Part shown: positions 52,205-60,764 of the stretch, one piece after another
How positions within the stretch are numbered: the first letter of the stretch is position 1
Layout of the letters: every line of letters starts with the position of its first letter
Assembly (NCBI RefSeq): GCF_026552795.1
Contig: NZ_JANFPI010000012.1
Span: 1 to 64,000, forward strand
Source of the DNA: Ectorhizobium quercum
GTDB taxonomy: Bacteria; Pseudomonadota; Alphaproteobacteria; Rhizobiales; Rhizobiaceae
Direction of reading: 5' to 3'
Length of the DNA stretch: 64,000 nt
Made by a program: the position numbers and the translations under genes
The notes under the pieces: generated by a model
What the model was told of the DNA's origin: nothing
Seen by the model: only the letters and a program-made list of their open reading frames with translations
The model's database searches: none

Positions 52205-52894
52205 TCAGACCGACAGGAAGGCGGAAACCTTTTCCTCGTCGATGCCTTGCCGCGGACTTTCATGGACAATGGCGCCCTTCTCGATCACCAGCACGCGGTC
52301 GGCCATGTCGAGGGCGAAGCTCAGAACCTGTTCGGACACCAGGATCGTCAGGCCGATCTCGTCGCGGATGCGGCAGAGCGTTTTCGCCATGTCCTTGATG
52401 ATCGAGGGCTGGATGCCCTCGGTCGGCTCGTCGAGCAGAAGCACCCTCGGCTTCGAGGCGAGCGCCCGGGCGATGGCGAGCTGCTGCTGCTGGCCGCCGG
52501 AAAGATTGCCGCCACGCCGGCCGCGCATATCCTTCAGAACCGGAAACAGCGTGTAGAGCTGTTCCGGCACGGCGCGCTCGCCGGTGACGGTCAGGCCGGT
52601 CTCGATATTCTCCTGCACCGTCATGGCCGGAAAGATCATGCGGCCCTGCGGCACATAGGCCAGACCGGCGGCGACGCGGCGGTAGCTTTCCAGCCCGGCG
52701 ACCTCGGCGTCGCCGACGCGGATCGACCCTTCCGCCGCCGGCACGATGCCGATCAGCGATTTCATCAGCGTCGTCTTGCCCATGCCGTTGCGGCCCATGA
52801 CGGCGACGATCTCGGCCGGGCCCAGATCAAGGTCGAGTCCGTGGATGATCTCGCTCTGGCCGTAGAAAACGCGGAGGTTGGAGACGGTTAGCAT
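52205..52894 (-). CDS. urtE: Urea/amide ABC transporter ATPase UrtE
   Basis: A 229-residue ATPase of the LivF/UrtE type. Walker A GRNGMGKTT, signature LSGGQQQQLAIARAL, Walker B VLLLDEPTEGIQPS, all intact. AGGAGCG precedes ATG 52894. It is 9 bp from the end of urtD. One of two ATPases of the importer; UrtE is told from LivF by the TEGIQPSIIKDM end. Confidence 0.94.
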   Translation of the reverse strand: MLTVSNLRVFYGQSEIIHGLDLDLGPAEIVAVMGRNGMGKTTLMKSLIGIVPAAEGSIRVGDAEVAGLESYRRVAAGLAYVPQGRMIFPAMTVQENIETGLTVTGERAVPEQLYTLFPVLKDMRGRRGGNLSGGQQQQLAIARALASKPRVLLLDEPTEGIQPSIIKDMAKTLCRIRDEIGLTILVSEQVLSFALDMADRVLVIEKGAIVHESPRQGIDEEKVSAFLSV

Positions 52895-52903
52895 GCTTCG
52901 CTC

Positions 52904-53668
52904 CTAATGCCCGAGATAGACTTCGATGACTTTCGGGTCGTTCTTGACCCTTTCCATGCTGCCTTCGGACAGAACCCTGCCCTGATGGAGCACGGTGACG
53001 CGGGTGGCGATGTCCTCGACGAACTTCATGTCGTGCTCGATGACGATCACCGACTGGTTGCGGATGATGGTGTGCAGAAGCTCCGCAGTCTTGACCCGCT
53101 CGGCGACGCTCATGCCGGCCACCGGCTCGTCGAGCATCAGCAGGCGCGGGCTCTGGATGAGCAGCATGCCGATCTCCAGCCATTGCTTCTGGCCGTGGCT
53201 GAGGATGCCGGCCTGTACGCCGAGATGGTCCTTCAGGAAGATCATCCCGGCCACCTCCTCGACGCGCGATTTCACCTCGCCGTCGCGCTTGAAGAACAGC
53301 GCGCCGAACACGTCGCGGCCGCGCGGGAAGGACAGTTCGAGGTTCTCGAACACGGTCAGGTCCTCGTAGATCGACGGGTTCTGGAACTTGCGGCCCACCC
53401 CGGCGCGGACGATCTCGTATTCGCGCCGGGTCGTCAGTTCCTCGCCGGCGAAGCGGATCGAGCCGGAGGTCGGCTTCGTGCGGCCGCAGATCAGGTCGAG
53501 CACCGTGGTTTTCCCGGCCCCGTTCGGGCCGATGATGACGCGGATCTCGTTCTCGTCGACATAGAGGGACAGGTCGTTGACGGCCTTGAACCCGTCGAAG
53601 GAGACGGTGAGCGCTTCGACCGCGAGGAGGAAATCCTTCGGCACCGCGGCTCCGATTGGCTGGTTCAT
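52904..53668 (-). CDS. urtD: Urea/amide ABC transporter ATPase UrtD
   Basis: A 254-residue ATPase. Start ATG 53668 is followed by a short arm and YxxV-type N-terminal strand. Walker A GPNGAGKTT, signature LSHGQKQWLEIGMLL (the UrtD form, with His in place of Gly), Walker B LLMLDEPVAGM and IEHDMKFVEDIA are typical. It pairs with UrtE. GGGAGGAAAAG lies upstream of the start. Confidence 0.94.
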   Translation of the reverse strand: MNQPIGAAVPKDFLLAVEALTVSFDGFKAVNDLSLYVDENEIRVIIGPNGAGKTTVLDLICGRTKPTSGSIRFAGEELTTRREYEIVRAGVGRKFQNPSIYEDLTVFENLELSFPRGRDVFGALFFKRDGEVKSRVEEVAGMIFLKDHLGVQAGILSHGQKQWLEIGMLLIQSPRLLMLDEPVAGMSVAERVKTAELLHTIIRNQSVIVIEHDMKFVEDIATRVTVLHQGRVLSEGSMERVKNDPKVIEVYLGH

Positions 53669-53682
53669 CGCTTTTCCTCCCT

Positions 53683-54810
53683 TCAGTTGCCGCCGGCAAG
53701 CGATGCCGGGCGCGAGCGCGAGAAGAGACGGTCGAGCAGACGCGTCGCGGCCGGCTCGACGTAATCCCGGAAGAGGCCGGCGAGCCCGAGCGGGAAGGCC
53801 ATGACCACGGCGATGAACAGGCCACCCATCGCGAACAGCCAGAGTTCCGGGAAGCTTTCGGAAAAGCTGGTCTTGGCGGCGTTGACGAGAAGCGCGCCGT
53901 AGACCGCGCCGAACAGCGACAGGCGACCGCCGACCGCGCAGAAGATCACCATTTCGATGGAGGGCACGATGCCGACGAAGGAGGGCGACATGAAGCCGAC
54001 CTGGAGCGTGAACATCGCCCCGCCGATGGCCGAGAACATGGCGGCCAGGCAGAAGACGAAGATCTTGAAGTCGGCGACGTCGTAGCCGGAGAAGCGGACG
54101 CGGTCCTCCCGGTCGCGCATGGCGACCAGCAGCCGGCCGAATTTCGAGACCCGCACGAACTGGGCGAAGACGAGGCAGGCAAGCAGCAGGCCGGCATTGA
54201 CGAAATAGAGAACGAACTTGGCGCTGTCGGTGCGGATGTCCCAGCCGAGAAGCGTGCGCAGGTCGGTGATGCCGTTGACGCCGCCGGTATAGCCCTGCTG
54301 GCCGATGATGAGGATCGTCAGGATGGCGGCAATGGCCTGGGTGATGATGGCGAAATAGACGCCGCCGACCCGGCGCTTGAACATGGCCGCGCCGATGATG
54401 AAGGCGAAGAACGCGGGCACGGCGACAACGGCGAACAGGGTGAAGGCGAAGGAGTTGAACGGCTGCCACCAGAACGGCAGGGCCGTCACCTGGTTCCAGT
54501 CCATGAAATCCGGAATGCCGGGGGTGGACTGAATGGCGGTCGCCTGAGGCGTCGAGGCTTCCAGCTTCAGGAACATGGCCATGCAATAGCCGCCCAGCCC
54601 GAAGAAGATGCCCTGCCCGAGACTGAGAATGCCCCCCGCCCCCCAGCACAGCACGAGGCCGAGGCCGACGAAGGCATAGGTCAGGTACTTGCCGACGAGG
54701 TTCAGGCGGAAGACGTCGAGAACGCCGGGGATGACGAGAAGAAGCAATGCGGCGAGCGCGACGAAGGCCAGCCATTCGCGTTTCTGGAACAAGGTGGTGT
54801 CGGGAATCAT
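53683..54810 (-). CDS. urtC: Urea/amide ABC transporter permease UrtC
   Basis: A 375-residue permease, LivM/UrtC type, with about ten helices. Signature segments are GLGLVLCWGAGGILSLGQGIFFGLGGYCMAMFL and GGRLSLFGAVYGALLVNAAKTSFSESFPELWLF. ATG 54810 follows AGGGGAGCC. It forms the channel with UrtB. Co-transcribed; urtB stop is 17 bp upstream. Confidence 0.94.
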   Translation of the reverse strand: MIPDTTLFQKREWLAFVALAALLLLVIPGVLDVFRLNLVGKYLTYAFVGLGLVLCWGAGGILSLGQGIFFGLGGYCMAMFLKLEASTPQATAIQSTPGIPDFMDWNQVTALPFWWQPFNSFAFTLFAVVAVPAFFAFIIGAAMFKRRVGGVYFAIITQAIAAILTILIIGQQGYTGGVNGITDLRTLLGWDIRTDSAKFVLYFVNAGLLLACLVFAQFVRVSKFGRLLVAMRDREDRVRFSGYDVADFKIFVFCLAAMFSAIGGAMFTLQVGFMSPSFVGIVPSIEMVIFCAVGGRLSLFGAVYGALLVNAAKTSFSESFPELWLFAMGGLFIAVVMAFPLGLAGLFRDYVEPAATRLLDRLFSRSRPASLAGGN

Positions 54811-54827
54811 GGCGATCGGCTCCCCTG

Positions 54828-55754
54828 TTAGCGGCGGATGTTGAGGGTGAAGAGGCCTTGCGGGCGCAGCATCAGGATGCCGACCACGGTCAGCAGGGTC
54901 AGGACCTTCGCCATCGACCCGCTCAGGAAGAATTCGAGCGTCGACTGTGCCTGCGAGATGGTGAAGGCCGAGGCGATGGTGCCGAGGAGGCTCGCCGCAC
55001 CGCCGAAGACGACGACGAGGAAGGTATCGACGATATAGAGCTGGCCGGCGGTCGGGCCGGTCGAGCCGATCATGGTGAAGGCCGAGCCGGCGATGCCGGC
55101 GATGCCGCAGCCGAGCGCGAAGGTGATGCGGTCGACCCGGCGGGTGTTGATGCCGACGGCGCCGGCCATGACACGGTTTTGCAGGACGGCGCGGACCTGC
55201 CGGCCGAAGGTGGAATGGTACATCAGGGCATAGACGCCGCCGGCGATGAGGAAGGTGAGCGCCATGACGAACAGGCCGTTGATCGGGATCTCGATCAGAT
55301 CGGTCAGCGCCACCGATCCCATCAGCCAGTCCGGCAGGGTGACGCCCACTTCGCGCGCGCCGAACACCGAACGGTAGAGCTGCTGGAGAATGAGCGACAG
55401 GCCCCAGGTGGCGAGCAGCGTGTCGAGCGGCCGGTGGTAGAGAAAGCGGATCATGCTCCACTCGACCAGAAGGCCGAGGGCGAAGCTGGCCACGAAAGCA
55501 AGCGCCATCGCGGCGAAGAAGTAGACCGGAAACAGCGCCGGGGCGTAACTCGCCGTCAGCGACGAGCAGATGAAGGTCACATAGGCGCCGAGGATCATGA
55601 ATTCGCCGTGGGCCATGTTGATGACGCCCATCTGGCCGAAGATGATCGCGAGGCCGAGCGCCATCAGCACGAAGACCGAGAAAAGGCTGAGACCGGCAAA
55701 GCCCTGCATTGCCAGGATCGCGCCCAGTTCTCCAAGCGTATAGTCGCCAAACAT
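54828..55754 (-). CDS. urtB: Urea/amide ABC transporter permease UrtB
   Basis: A 308-residue permease, LivH/UrtB type. MALGLAIIFGQMGVINMAHGEFMILGAYVTF and RVDRITFALGCGIAGIAGSAFTMIGSTGPTAGQLYIVDTFLVVVFGGAASLLGTIASA are characteristic. UrtB in many urease-linked clusters has a long N-terminal extension (500 residues or more, from general knowledge); this one is short, as in amide-type FmdE proteins, which fits the formamidase in the operon. It is in one operon with urtA and urtC. Confidence 0.93.
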   Translation of the reverse strand: MFGDYTLGELGAILAMQGFAGLSLFSVFVLMALGLAIIFGQMGVINMAHGEFMILGAYVTFICSSLTASYAPALFPVYFFAAMALAFVASFALGLLVEWSMIRFLYHRPLDTLLATWGLSLILQQLYRSVFGAREVGVTLPDWLMGSVALTDLIEIPINGLFVMALTFLIAGGVYALMYHSTFGRQVRAVLQNRVMAGAVGINTRRVDRITFALGCGIAGIAGSAFTMIGSTGPTAGQLYIVDTFLVVVFGGAASLLGTIASAFTISQAQSTLEFFLSGSMAKVLTLLTVVGILMLRPQGLFTLNIRR

Positions 55755-55831
55755 GGTTGCCTCTGAGATCGTTCGTCGGAAGGGAAAGGGAAAGGCGGCG
55801 CCGCGGACGGACCGCGACGCCAAGGGCGGGC

Positions 55832-57091
55832 TTACTGGTAGCCCTCGGGGAACGGGTTCGGCTCCATCAGGTCGGCCGTCTCGTAGACCACGTCATACTG
55901 GCCGTCGGCGCGGGCATGGCCGACGCGGGTCTTGGACCACAGGTGATGGTTCTTGTGGATCTTGACGTAGCCTTCCGGCGCGGTGGTCAGCTCGATGTCG
56001 GGCGAGGCTTCCTTGATCCTGTCGATGTCGAAGGAGCCGGCCTTCTCGACCGCCGCCTTCCACAGCCAGGGGCCGAGATAGGCGGCCTGCGTCACGTCGC
56101 CGATGACGATGTCGTTGCCCCACATCTTCTTGAAGGCATCGACGAAGGCCACATTGTTCGGATTGTCGAGGCTCTGGAAATATTTCATCGTGGCATAAGC
56201 GCCGGCGATGTTCTCGCCGCCGATGCCGAGGATTTCGTCTTCCGTCACCGAGATGGTCAGAAGCAGCGGGCTTTCTTTGGCCAGATCGATGCCGGCGGCC
56301 TTGAGCTGCTTGTAGAAGGCGACGTTGGAGCCGCCGACGACGATCGCGTAGATCACGTCCGGCCTGGTCAGCTTGATCTTGTTGATGACCGAGTTGAACT
56401 GGGTGTGGCCAAGCGGATAATATTCCTCGCCGACCACCTTGAGGCCCAGTTTCTCGATGTGCTTGCGGGCGATCTTGTTGGAGGTGCGCGGCCAGATATA
56501 GTCCGAGCCAAGCAGGTAGAAGGTCTTCGCATCCTTCTCCTTCACCACCCAGTCGATTCCGGCGATGATCTGCTGCGTCGCTTCCTGGCCGGTGTAGATG
56601 ACGTTCGGGCTTTCTTCCAGGCCCTCATAGAAAGTCGGGTAGTAGAGCATGCCGTTATACTGCTCGAACACCGGCAGGACCGCCTTGCGCGACGCCGAGG
56701 TCCAGCAGCCGAAAACGGCGGCGACCTTGTCCTGGACGAGCAGCTTCTTGGCCTTTTCCGCGAAGGTCGGCCAGTCGGAGGCACCATCTTCCTGAACGAA
56801 CTCGATCTTGCGGCCAAGGATGCCGCCCTCGGCGTTGATCTGCTCGATCGCCAGCTTTTCCGCCTGCACCGATCCCGTTTCGGAAATCGCCATCGTGCCG
56901 GTCACGGAATGCAGGATGCCGACCTTGACGGTCGTGTCCGTCACGGCGAGCCCGGTGGTGTTGACCTTTTCGGTCGGGAAATCGGCGGCCAGCAGCGGGC
57001 GGGAAAAGGCGGCGGCCAGCGGCAGGGCCGCAAGGCCGGCCAGCAGCCTGCGGCGCGTCACGGGAAGTATGTTGGGGGTCACGTCCTTCAT
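55832..57091 (-). CDS. urtA: Urea/amide ABC transporter binding protein UrtA
   Basis: A 419-residue exported binding protein. The signal is twin-arginine-like (VTRRRLLAGLAALPLAAAFSR). The body has the UrtA/AmiC-like segments GILHSVTGTMAISETGSVQAEKLAIEQINAEGGILGRKI, FGCWTSASRKAVLPVFEQYNGMLYYPTFYEGLE, YTGQEATQQ and the C-terminal ADLMEPNPFPEG. It is first in the operon and would bind urea or short-chain amides; FmdD of Methylophilus is a relative. It is divergent from the sensor kinase at 57297, with 205 bp between. Confidence 0.93.
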   Translation of the reverse strand: MKDVTPNILPVTRRRLLAGLAALPLAAAFSRPLLAADFPTEKVNTTGLAVTDTTVKVGILHSVTGTMAISETGSVQAEKLAIEQINAEGGILGRKIEFVQEDGASDWPTFAEKAKKLLVQDKVAAVFGCWTSASRKAVLPVFEQYNGMLYYPTFYEGLEESPNVIYTGQEATQQIIAGIDWVVKEKDAKTFYLLGSDYIWPRTSNKIARKHIEKLGLKVVGEEYYPLGHTQFNSVINKIKLTRPDVIYAIVVGGSNVAFYKQLKAAGIDLAKESPLLLTISVTEDEILGIGGENIAGAYATMKYFQSLDNPNNVAFVDAFKKMWGNDIVIGDVTQAAYLGPWLWKAAVEKAGSFDIDRIKEASPDIELTTAPEGYVKIHKNHHLWSKTRVGHARADGQYDVVYETADLMEPNPFPEGYQ

Positions 57092-57193
57092 TGCGAAGCC
57101 TCATCCTGTCTTTGAGAGTGGAGGAACTGTCGCTGGCCCCGGGTCGCCAACTGGAGGTCAGTGTCGGCTTCGAAGGGCGGATCGGCCAATGGA

Positions 57194-57207
57194 GTATTTG
57201 ACGTATT
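57194..57207. promoter_or_regulatory. Short direct repeat between urtA and the kinase
   Basis: GTATT (57194-57198) and GTATT (57203-57207) with a 9-bp period (gTATTtgacgTATT) lie 103 bp from the urtA start and 90 bp from the kinase start. It may be a site for the LuxR-type response regulator. Weak evidence. Confidence 0.3.
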
Positions 57208-57296
57208 GGACCGTGACCATTTTACCCCTAGCATAGGGACGAATGGCCAAGAGAAGAATTAAGTCGTTATTTTTATTTCGATTTTCAGGGGAACGA

Positions 57297-60200
57297 ATGG
57301 CCGCTTCGATGGAATCCGACGTTCAGGCTGAACGGGAGCAGACCGGCTGGCGTGCCGGTGCGGCCGAAGCGCAACCCTCCGTTGCCGCGTCGCCCTCCGG
57401 CATGCGCATCCCGAGGGTGCGGCGCACCTACAACAAATGGGTCGCCAACCAGACGCTGGAGGATTGCGCGCTGCGCTTCACCGCCTACAAGGTGCGGCGC
57501 TTTTCGGCCGGGCGGATCGCCAATACCGCCATCGGCGCGGCCTCTTTCCTGGCGCTGGAGGCCATCGGCGGCGCGATCACGCTGAACTACGGCTTCACCA
57601 ACGCGCTCGCCGCCATCCTCGTCACCTGCACCATCATCGTGCTGATGGCGGTGCCGGTCGCCTACAACGCCGTCACCTACGGCGTCGATATCGATCTCCT
57701 GACCCGCGGCACGGGATTCGGCTATATCGGCTCGACCGTCACCTCGCTGATCTACGCCACCTTCACGTTCATCTTCTTCGCCATAGAGGCGGCCATCGTG
57801 GCGACGGCGCTGGAGCTGTGCCTGGGTCTGCCGATGTCGGTGGGCTATGTGGTCAGCGCACTGGTGATCATCCCGCTCGTGACCCACGGCGTGACGTTCA
57901 TCAGCCGCTTCCAGGCGGCGACGCAGCCCTTCTGGATCCTGTTGCAGGTCGCGCCCTTCGTGTTCATCGCGGCACAATCGGCCCCGGCGGTGCGGCAATG
58001 GACGGGCTATACCGGGCTGGCCGGATCGCCCGACGGCCATTTCGATCTCGCCCTGTTCGGCGCGGCGTCGGCGGTGATCTTCTCGCTGGCGGCGCAGATC
58101 GGCGAACAGGTCGACTTCCTGCGCTTCCTGCCGCCGAAGGAAAAGATCGGAAAGCGGCGCTGGTGGATCGCCGTGCTTTCAGCGGGACCGGGCTGGATGG
58201 TCATCGGCGCGCTGAAGATCGTCGGCGGCTCCTTTCTCGCCTTCTACGCGTTCCAGCACGGCGTGGACTTCCACGAGGCGTCCGAGCCGACGCGCATGTA
58301 TCTCAACGTCTTCAGCCAGATGCTCGGATCGCCAGAGCTTGCCCTCGGCGTGACCGGCATCTTCGTCGTCATCTGCCAGACGAAGATCAACGTGACGAAC
58401 AGCTATGCCGGCTCTATCGCCTGGTCGAATTTCTTTTCCCGCCTCACCTACAGCCATCCCGGCCGCGTCGTCTGGCTGGTGTTCAACGTGCTGCTCGGCC
58501 TGCTTCTGATGGAATTCGGCGTCTACAAGGCGCTGGAACGGACGCTCGGCCTCTACGCCATCGTCGCCGTCTCGTGGATGGCGGCCATCGTCGCCGATCT
58601 CGTCATCAACAAGCCGCTGGGGCTTTCGCCGCAGTTCATCGAGTTCAAGCGCGCCCATCTCTACGACGTCAATCCGGTCGGGTTCGGGGCCATGACCATT
58701 TCGGCGCTGGCCGCGCTGGCCGCCTATTTCGGCTTCTTCGGCGCGCTGGCCGCCAATCTCTACATCTTCGTCAGCCTTGTCGGCCCCTTCGTGCTGACGC
58801 CGCTGCTCGCCATCGCCACCAGGAGCCGATACTACATCGCGCGAACCTCGCATTTCCCCGAAAAGACCGGCACGCGGATTTCCTGCTGCATCTGCGAGCA
58901 TCCGTTCGACCGCGAGGACATGGCCATGTGCCCCGTCTACAGCGGCCCGATCTGCTCCCTGTGCTGCTCCCTGGACGCGCGCTGCCACGACGGCTGCAAG
59001 GTGGACGCCCGGCTCGGCGAGCAGTTCCGGCTGGCGGCGCGGAAGCTCCTGCCGGAGAGGTTCTCCATCTGGGCGACGGGAGGCATCGCCCGCTACATCG
59101 TCGTCCTGTCGATCGTGACCTTCCTGCTCGGCGCCGTCTTCTGGCTGATCTATTTCCAGAGTACGCTGGACAGGCAATTGCCGCCCGCCGCCGTCGCCGC
59201 CCTTCTTTCCAAGCTGTTCGTCATCATCTTCATCATTTCCGGCATCATCGCCTGGCTGTTCGTGCTGGCGCAGGAAAGCCGCGCCTTCGCCGAGGAGGAG
59301 GCGCGGCGCCACACCCACCTGCTGATGGACGAGATCGGGGCGCACGAGGAAACCGACCGCCTGCTCCAGCAGGCCAAGGAGGCGGCGGAATCGGCCAATG
59401 TCGCCAAGAGCAAATATGTCGTCGGCCTGTCGCACGAGCTGCGAACGCCGCTCAACGCCATTCTCGGCTACGCCCAGCTTCTGGAGCGGCAGAAGAGCTT
59501 GCCCGATTACGTCGGCAACGCCGCCCGCACCATCAAGCGCAGCGGCCAGCACCTCGCCGACATGATCGAAGGCCTGCTCGACATTTCCAAGATCGAGGCC
59601 GGGCGTCTGGAAATCTTCCGGCACAAGATCGCGCTCAGGCCGTTCCTCGACCAGATCGTCGACATGCTGGCCATCCAGGCACAAGCGAAGGGCATCGGAT
59701 TCGAGTTCCACGCCGGCCCGGCCATGCCGGAATTCGTCTACACGGACGACAAGCGGCTGCGGCAGGTGCTGATCAACCTCCTGTCCAACGCCATCAAGTT
59801 CACCCATGAGGGAAGCGTCCGCTTCTCCGTTGGCTATCGCGGCCAGATCGCCACCTTCGACATCGAGGATACCGGCATCGGAATCCCGAACGAGGATCTC
59901 GACCGCATCTTCCTGCCATTCGAGCGGGGCGAAGGCAGCAACGATTCCGCCCATCCGCCGGGCACGGGGCTGGGGCTCACCATCACCAGGCTGCTCGTCG
60001 ACATCATGGGCGGCGAGATGGTGCTGCGCAGCACGCCGGGCAAGGGAACGCATGTTTCGGTGCGGCTGATGCTGTCGTCGGCAGGTTCCGCCGCCGAGGC
60101 CACGGGAACGGACCTCGCCATCGCCGGCTACGAGGGCAAGCGCCGAACCGTGCTCGTCGCCGATGACGACCCGGTGCTGCGCAAGCTGATGGAGGACGTG

Positions 60201-60764
60201 CTTTCGCCGCTCGACTTCACCGTGATCACCGTTCCGGACGGAACGGCCTGCCTGTCGGCGCTCTCGCTCTACCCGGTTGATATCGCCGTTCTGGACGTAG
60301 CGATGCCGGGCATGTCCGGCTGGGAGCTTGCCCGGCGCATCCGCCGCCGGCACGGCAGGGCGTTTCCGATCATGATGCTGTCGGCCGATGCCGGCGTGGA
60401 CCGGGCGAATTCCGACAATGGCGACCTCTATGATGCCTACATCATCAAGCCCTTTACTTTCGAGGAGTTTTTCGAGCGGATCGCCGCACTCGTTCCGCTG
60501 GTCTGGATTTATGAGACCGACCATCCGCCGGAGATCGAAACGCCGGTCTTTTCGAAGGAGGAATTGCCCGAGCGGCAGCGCCTGAAACAACTGCTGACGC
60601 TGGCGCGGATGGGCTTCTTCCGCTCCGCCGAGGCCGCGCTCGCCGATATCGAGCGGTCCGCGCCCCGCACGGTGCGCTTCTGCACCCATCTGCGCTCGCT
60701 GACCATTGCGCCACGCCGCGCCGCGCTGGTGGCGGCCATCGAGGAGGTCTTGTCGAATGGTTGA
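57297..60764 (+). CDS. NCS1 permease-like hybrid sensor histidine kinase
   Basis: An 1155-residue membrane sensor. ATG 57297 follows AGGGG; an upstream in-frame ATG (57243) is an alternative. Residues about 35-520 form a permease of the NCS1 (nucleobase-cation symporter/PucC-cytosine permease-like) type, with many helices (RRFSAGRIANTAIGAASFLALEAIGGAITLNYG, GFGYIGSTVTS). A cysteine-rich module (530-567, nine Cys) follows, then two helices (about 595-655), a HisKA domain with His713 (GLSHELRTPLNAILGY), an HATPase domain (about 815-925: NLLSNAIKF, GTGLGLTITR) and a receiver with Asp1000 (VLDVAMPGMSG). The tail (about 1070-1155) is unassigned. This mirrors CbrA-like transporter-fused kinases. 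It probably senses a nucleobase, urea or amide and activates the divergent urt/fmd operon with the next protein. Confidence 0.92.
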   Translation: MAASMESDVQAEREQTGWRAGAAEAQPSVAASPSGMRIPRVRRTYNKWVANQTLEDCALRFTAYKVRRFSAGRIANTAIGAASFLALEAIGGAITLNYGFTNALAAILVTCTIIVLMAVPVAYNAVTYGVDIDLLTRGTGFGYIGSTVTSLIYATFTFIFFAIEAAIVATALELCLGLPMSVGYVVSALVIIPLVTHGVTFISRFQAATQPFWILLQVAPFVFIAAQSAPAVRQWTGYTGLAGSPDGHFDLALFGAASAVIFSLAAQIGEQVDFLRFLPPKEKIGKRRWWIAVLSAGPGWMVIGALKIVGGSFLAFYAFQHGVDFHEASEPTRMYLNVFSQMLGSPELALGVTGIFVVICQTKINVTNSYAGSIAWSNFFSRLTYSHPGRVVWLVFNVLLGLLLMEFGVYKALERTLGLYAIVAVSWMAAIVADLVINKPLGLSPQFIEFKRAHLYDVNPVGFGAMTISALAALAAYFGFFGALAANLYIFVSLVGPFVLTPLLAIATRSRYYIARTSHFPEKTGTRISCCICEHPFDREDMAMCPVYSGPICSLCCSLDARCHDGCKVDARLGEQFRLAARKLLPERFSIWATGGIARYIVVLSIVTFLLGAVFWLIYFQSTLDRQLPPAAVAALLSKLFVIIFIISGIIAWLFVLAQESRAFAEEEARRHTHLLMDEIGAHEETDRLLQQAKEAAESANVAKSKYVVGLSHELRTPLNAILGYAQLLERQKSLPDYVGNAARTIKRSGQHLADMIEGLLDISKIEAGRLEIFRHKIALRPFLDQIVDMLAIQAQAKGIGFEFHAGPAMPEFVYTDDKRLRQVLINLLSNAIKFTHEGSVRFSVGYRGQIATFDIEDTGIGIPNEDLDRIFLPFERGEGSNDSAHPPGTGLGLTITRLLVDIMGGEMVLRSTPGKGTHVSVRLMLSSAGSAAEATGTDLAIAGYEGKRRTVLVADDDPVLRKLMEDVLSPLDFTVITVPDGTACLSALSLYPVDIAVLDVAMPGMSGWELARRIRRRHGRAFPIMMLSADAGVDRANSDNGDLYDAYIIKPFTFEEFFERIAALVPLVWIYETDHPPEIETPVFSKEELPERQRLKQLLTLARMGFFRSAEAALADIERSAPRTVRFCTHLRSLTIAPRRAALVAAIEEVLSNG

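Noticed and set aside
57437..59809. 790-codon frame overlapping the kinase in another plus-strand frame
   Set aside because: It is a shifted reading of the kinase, rich in Arg, Pro and His, with no domain.
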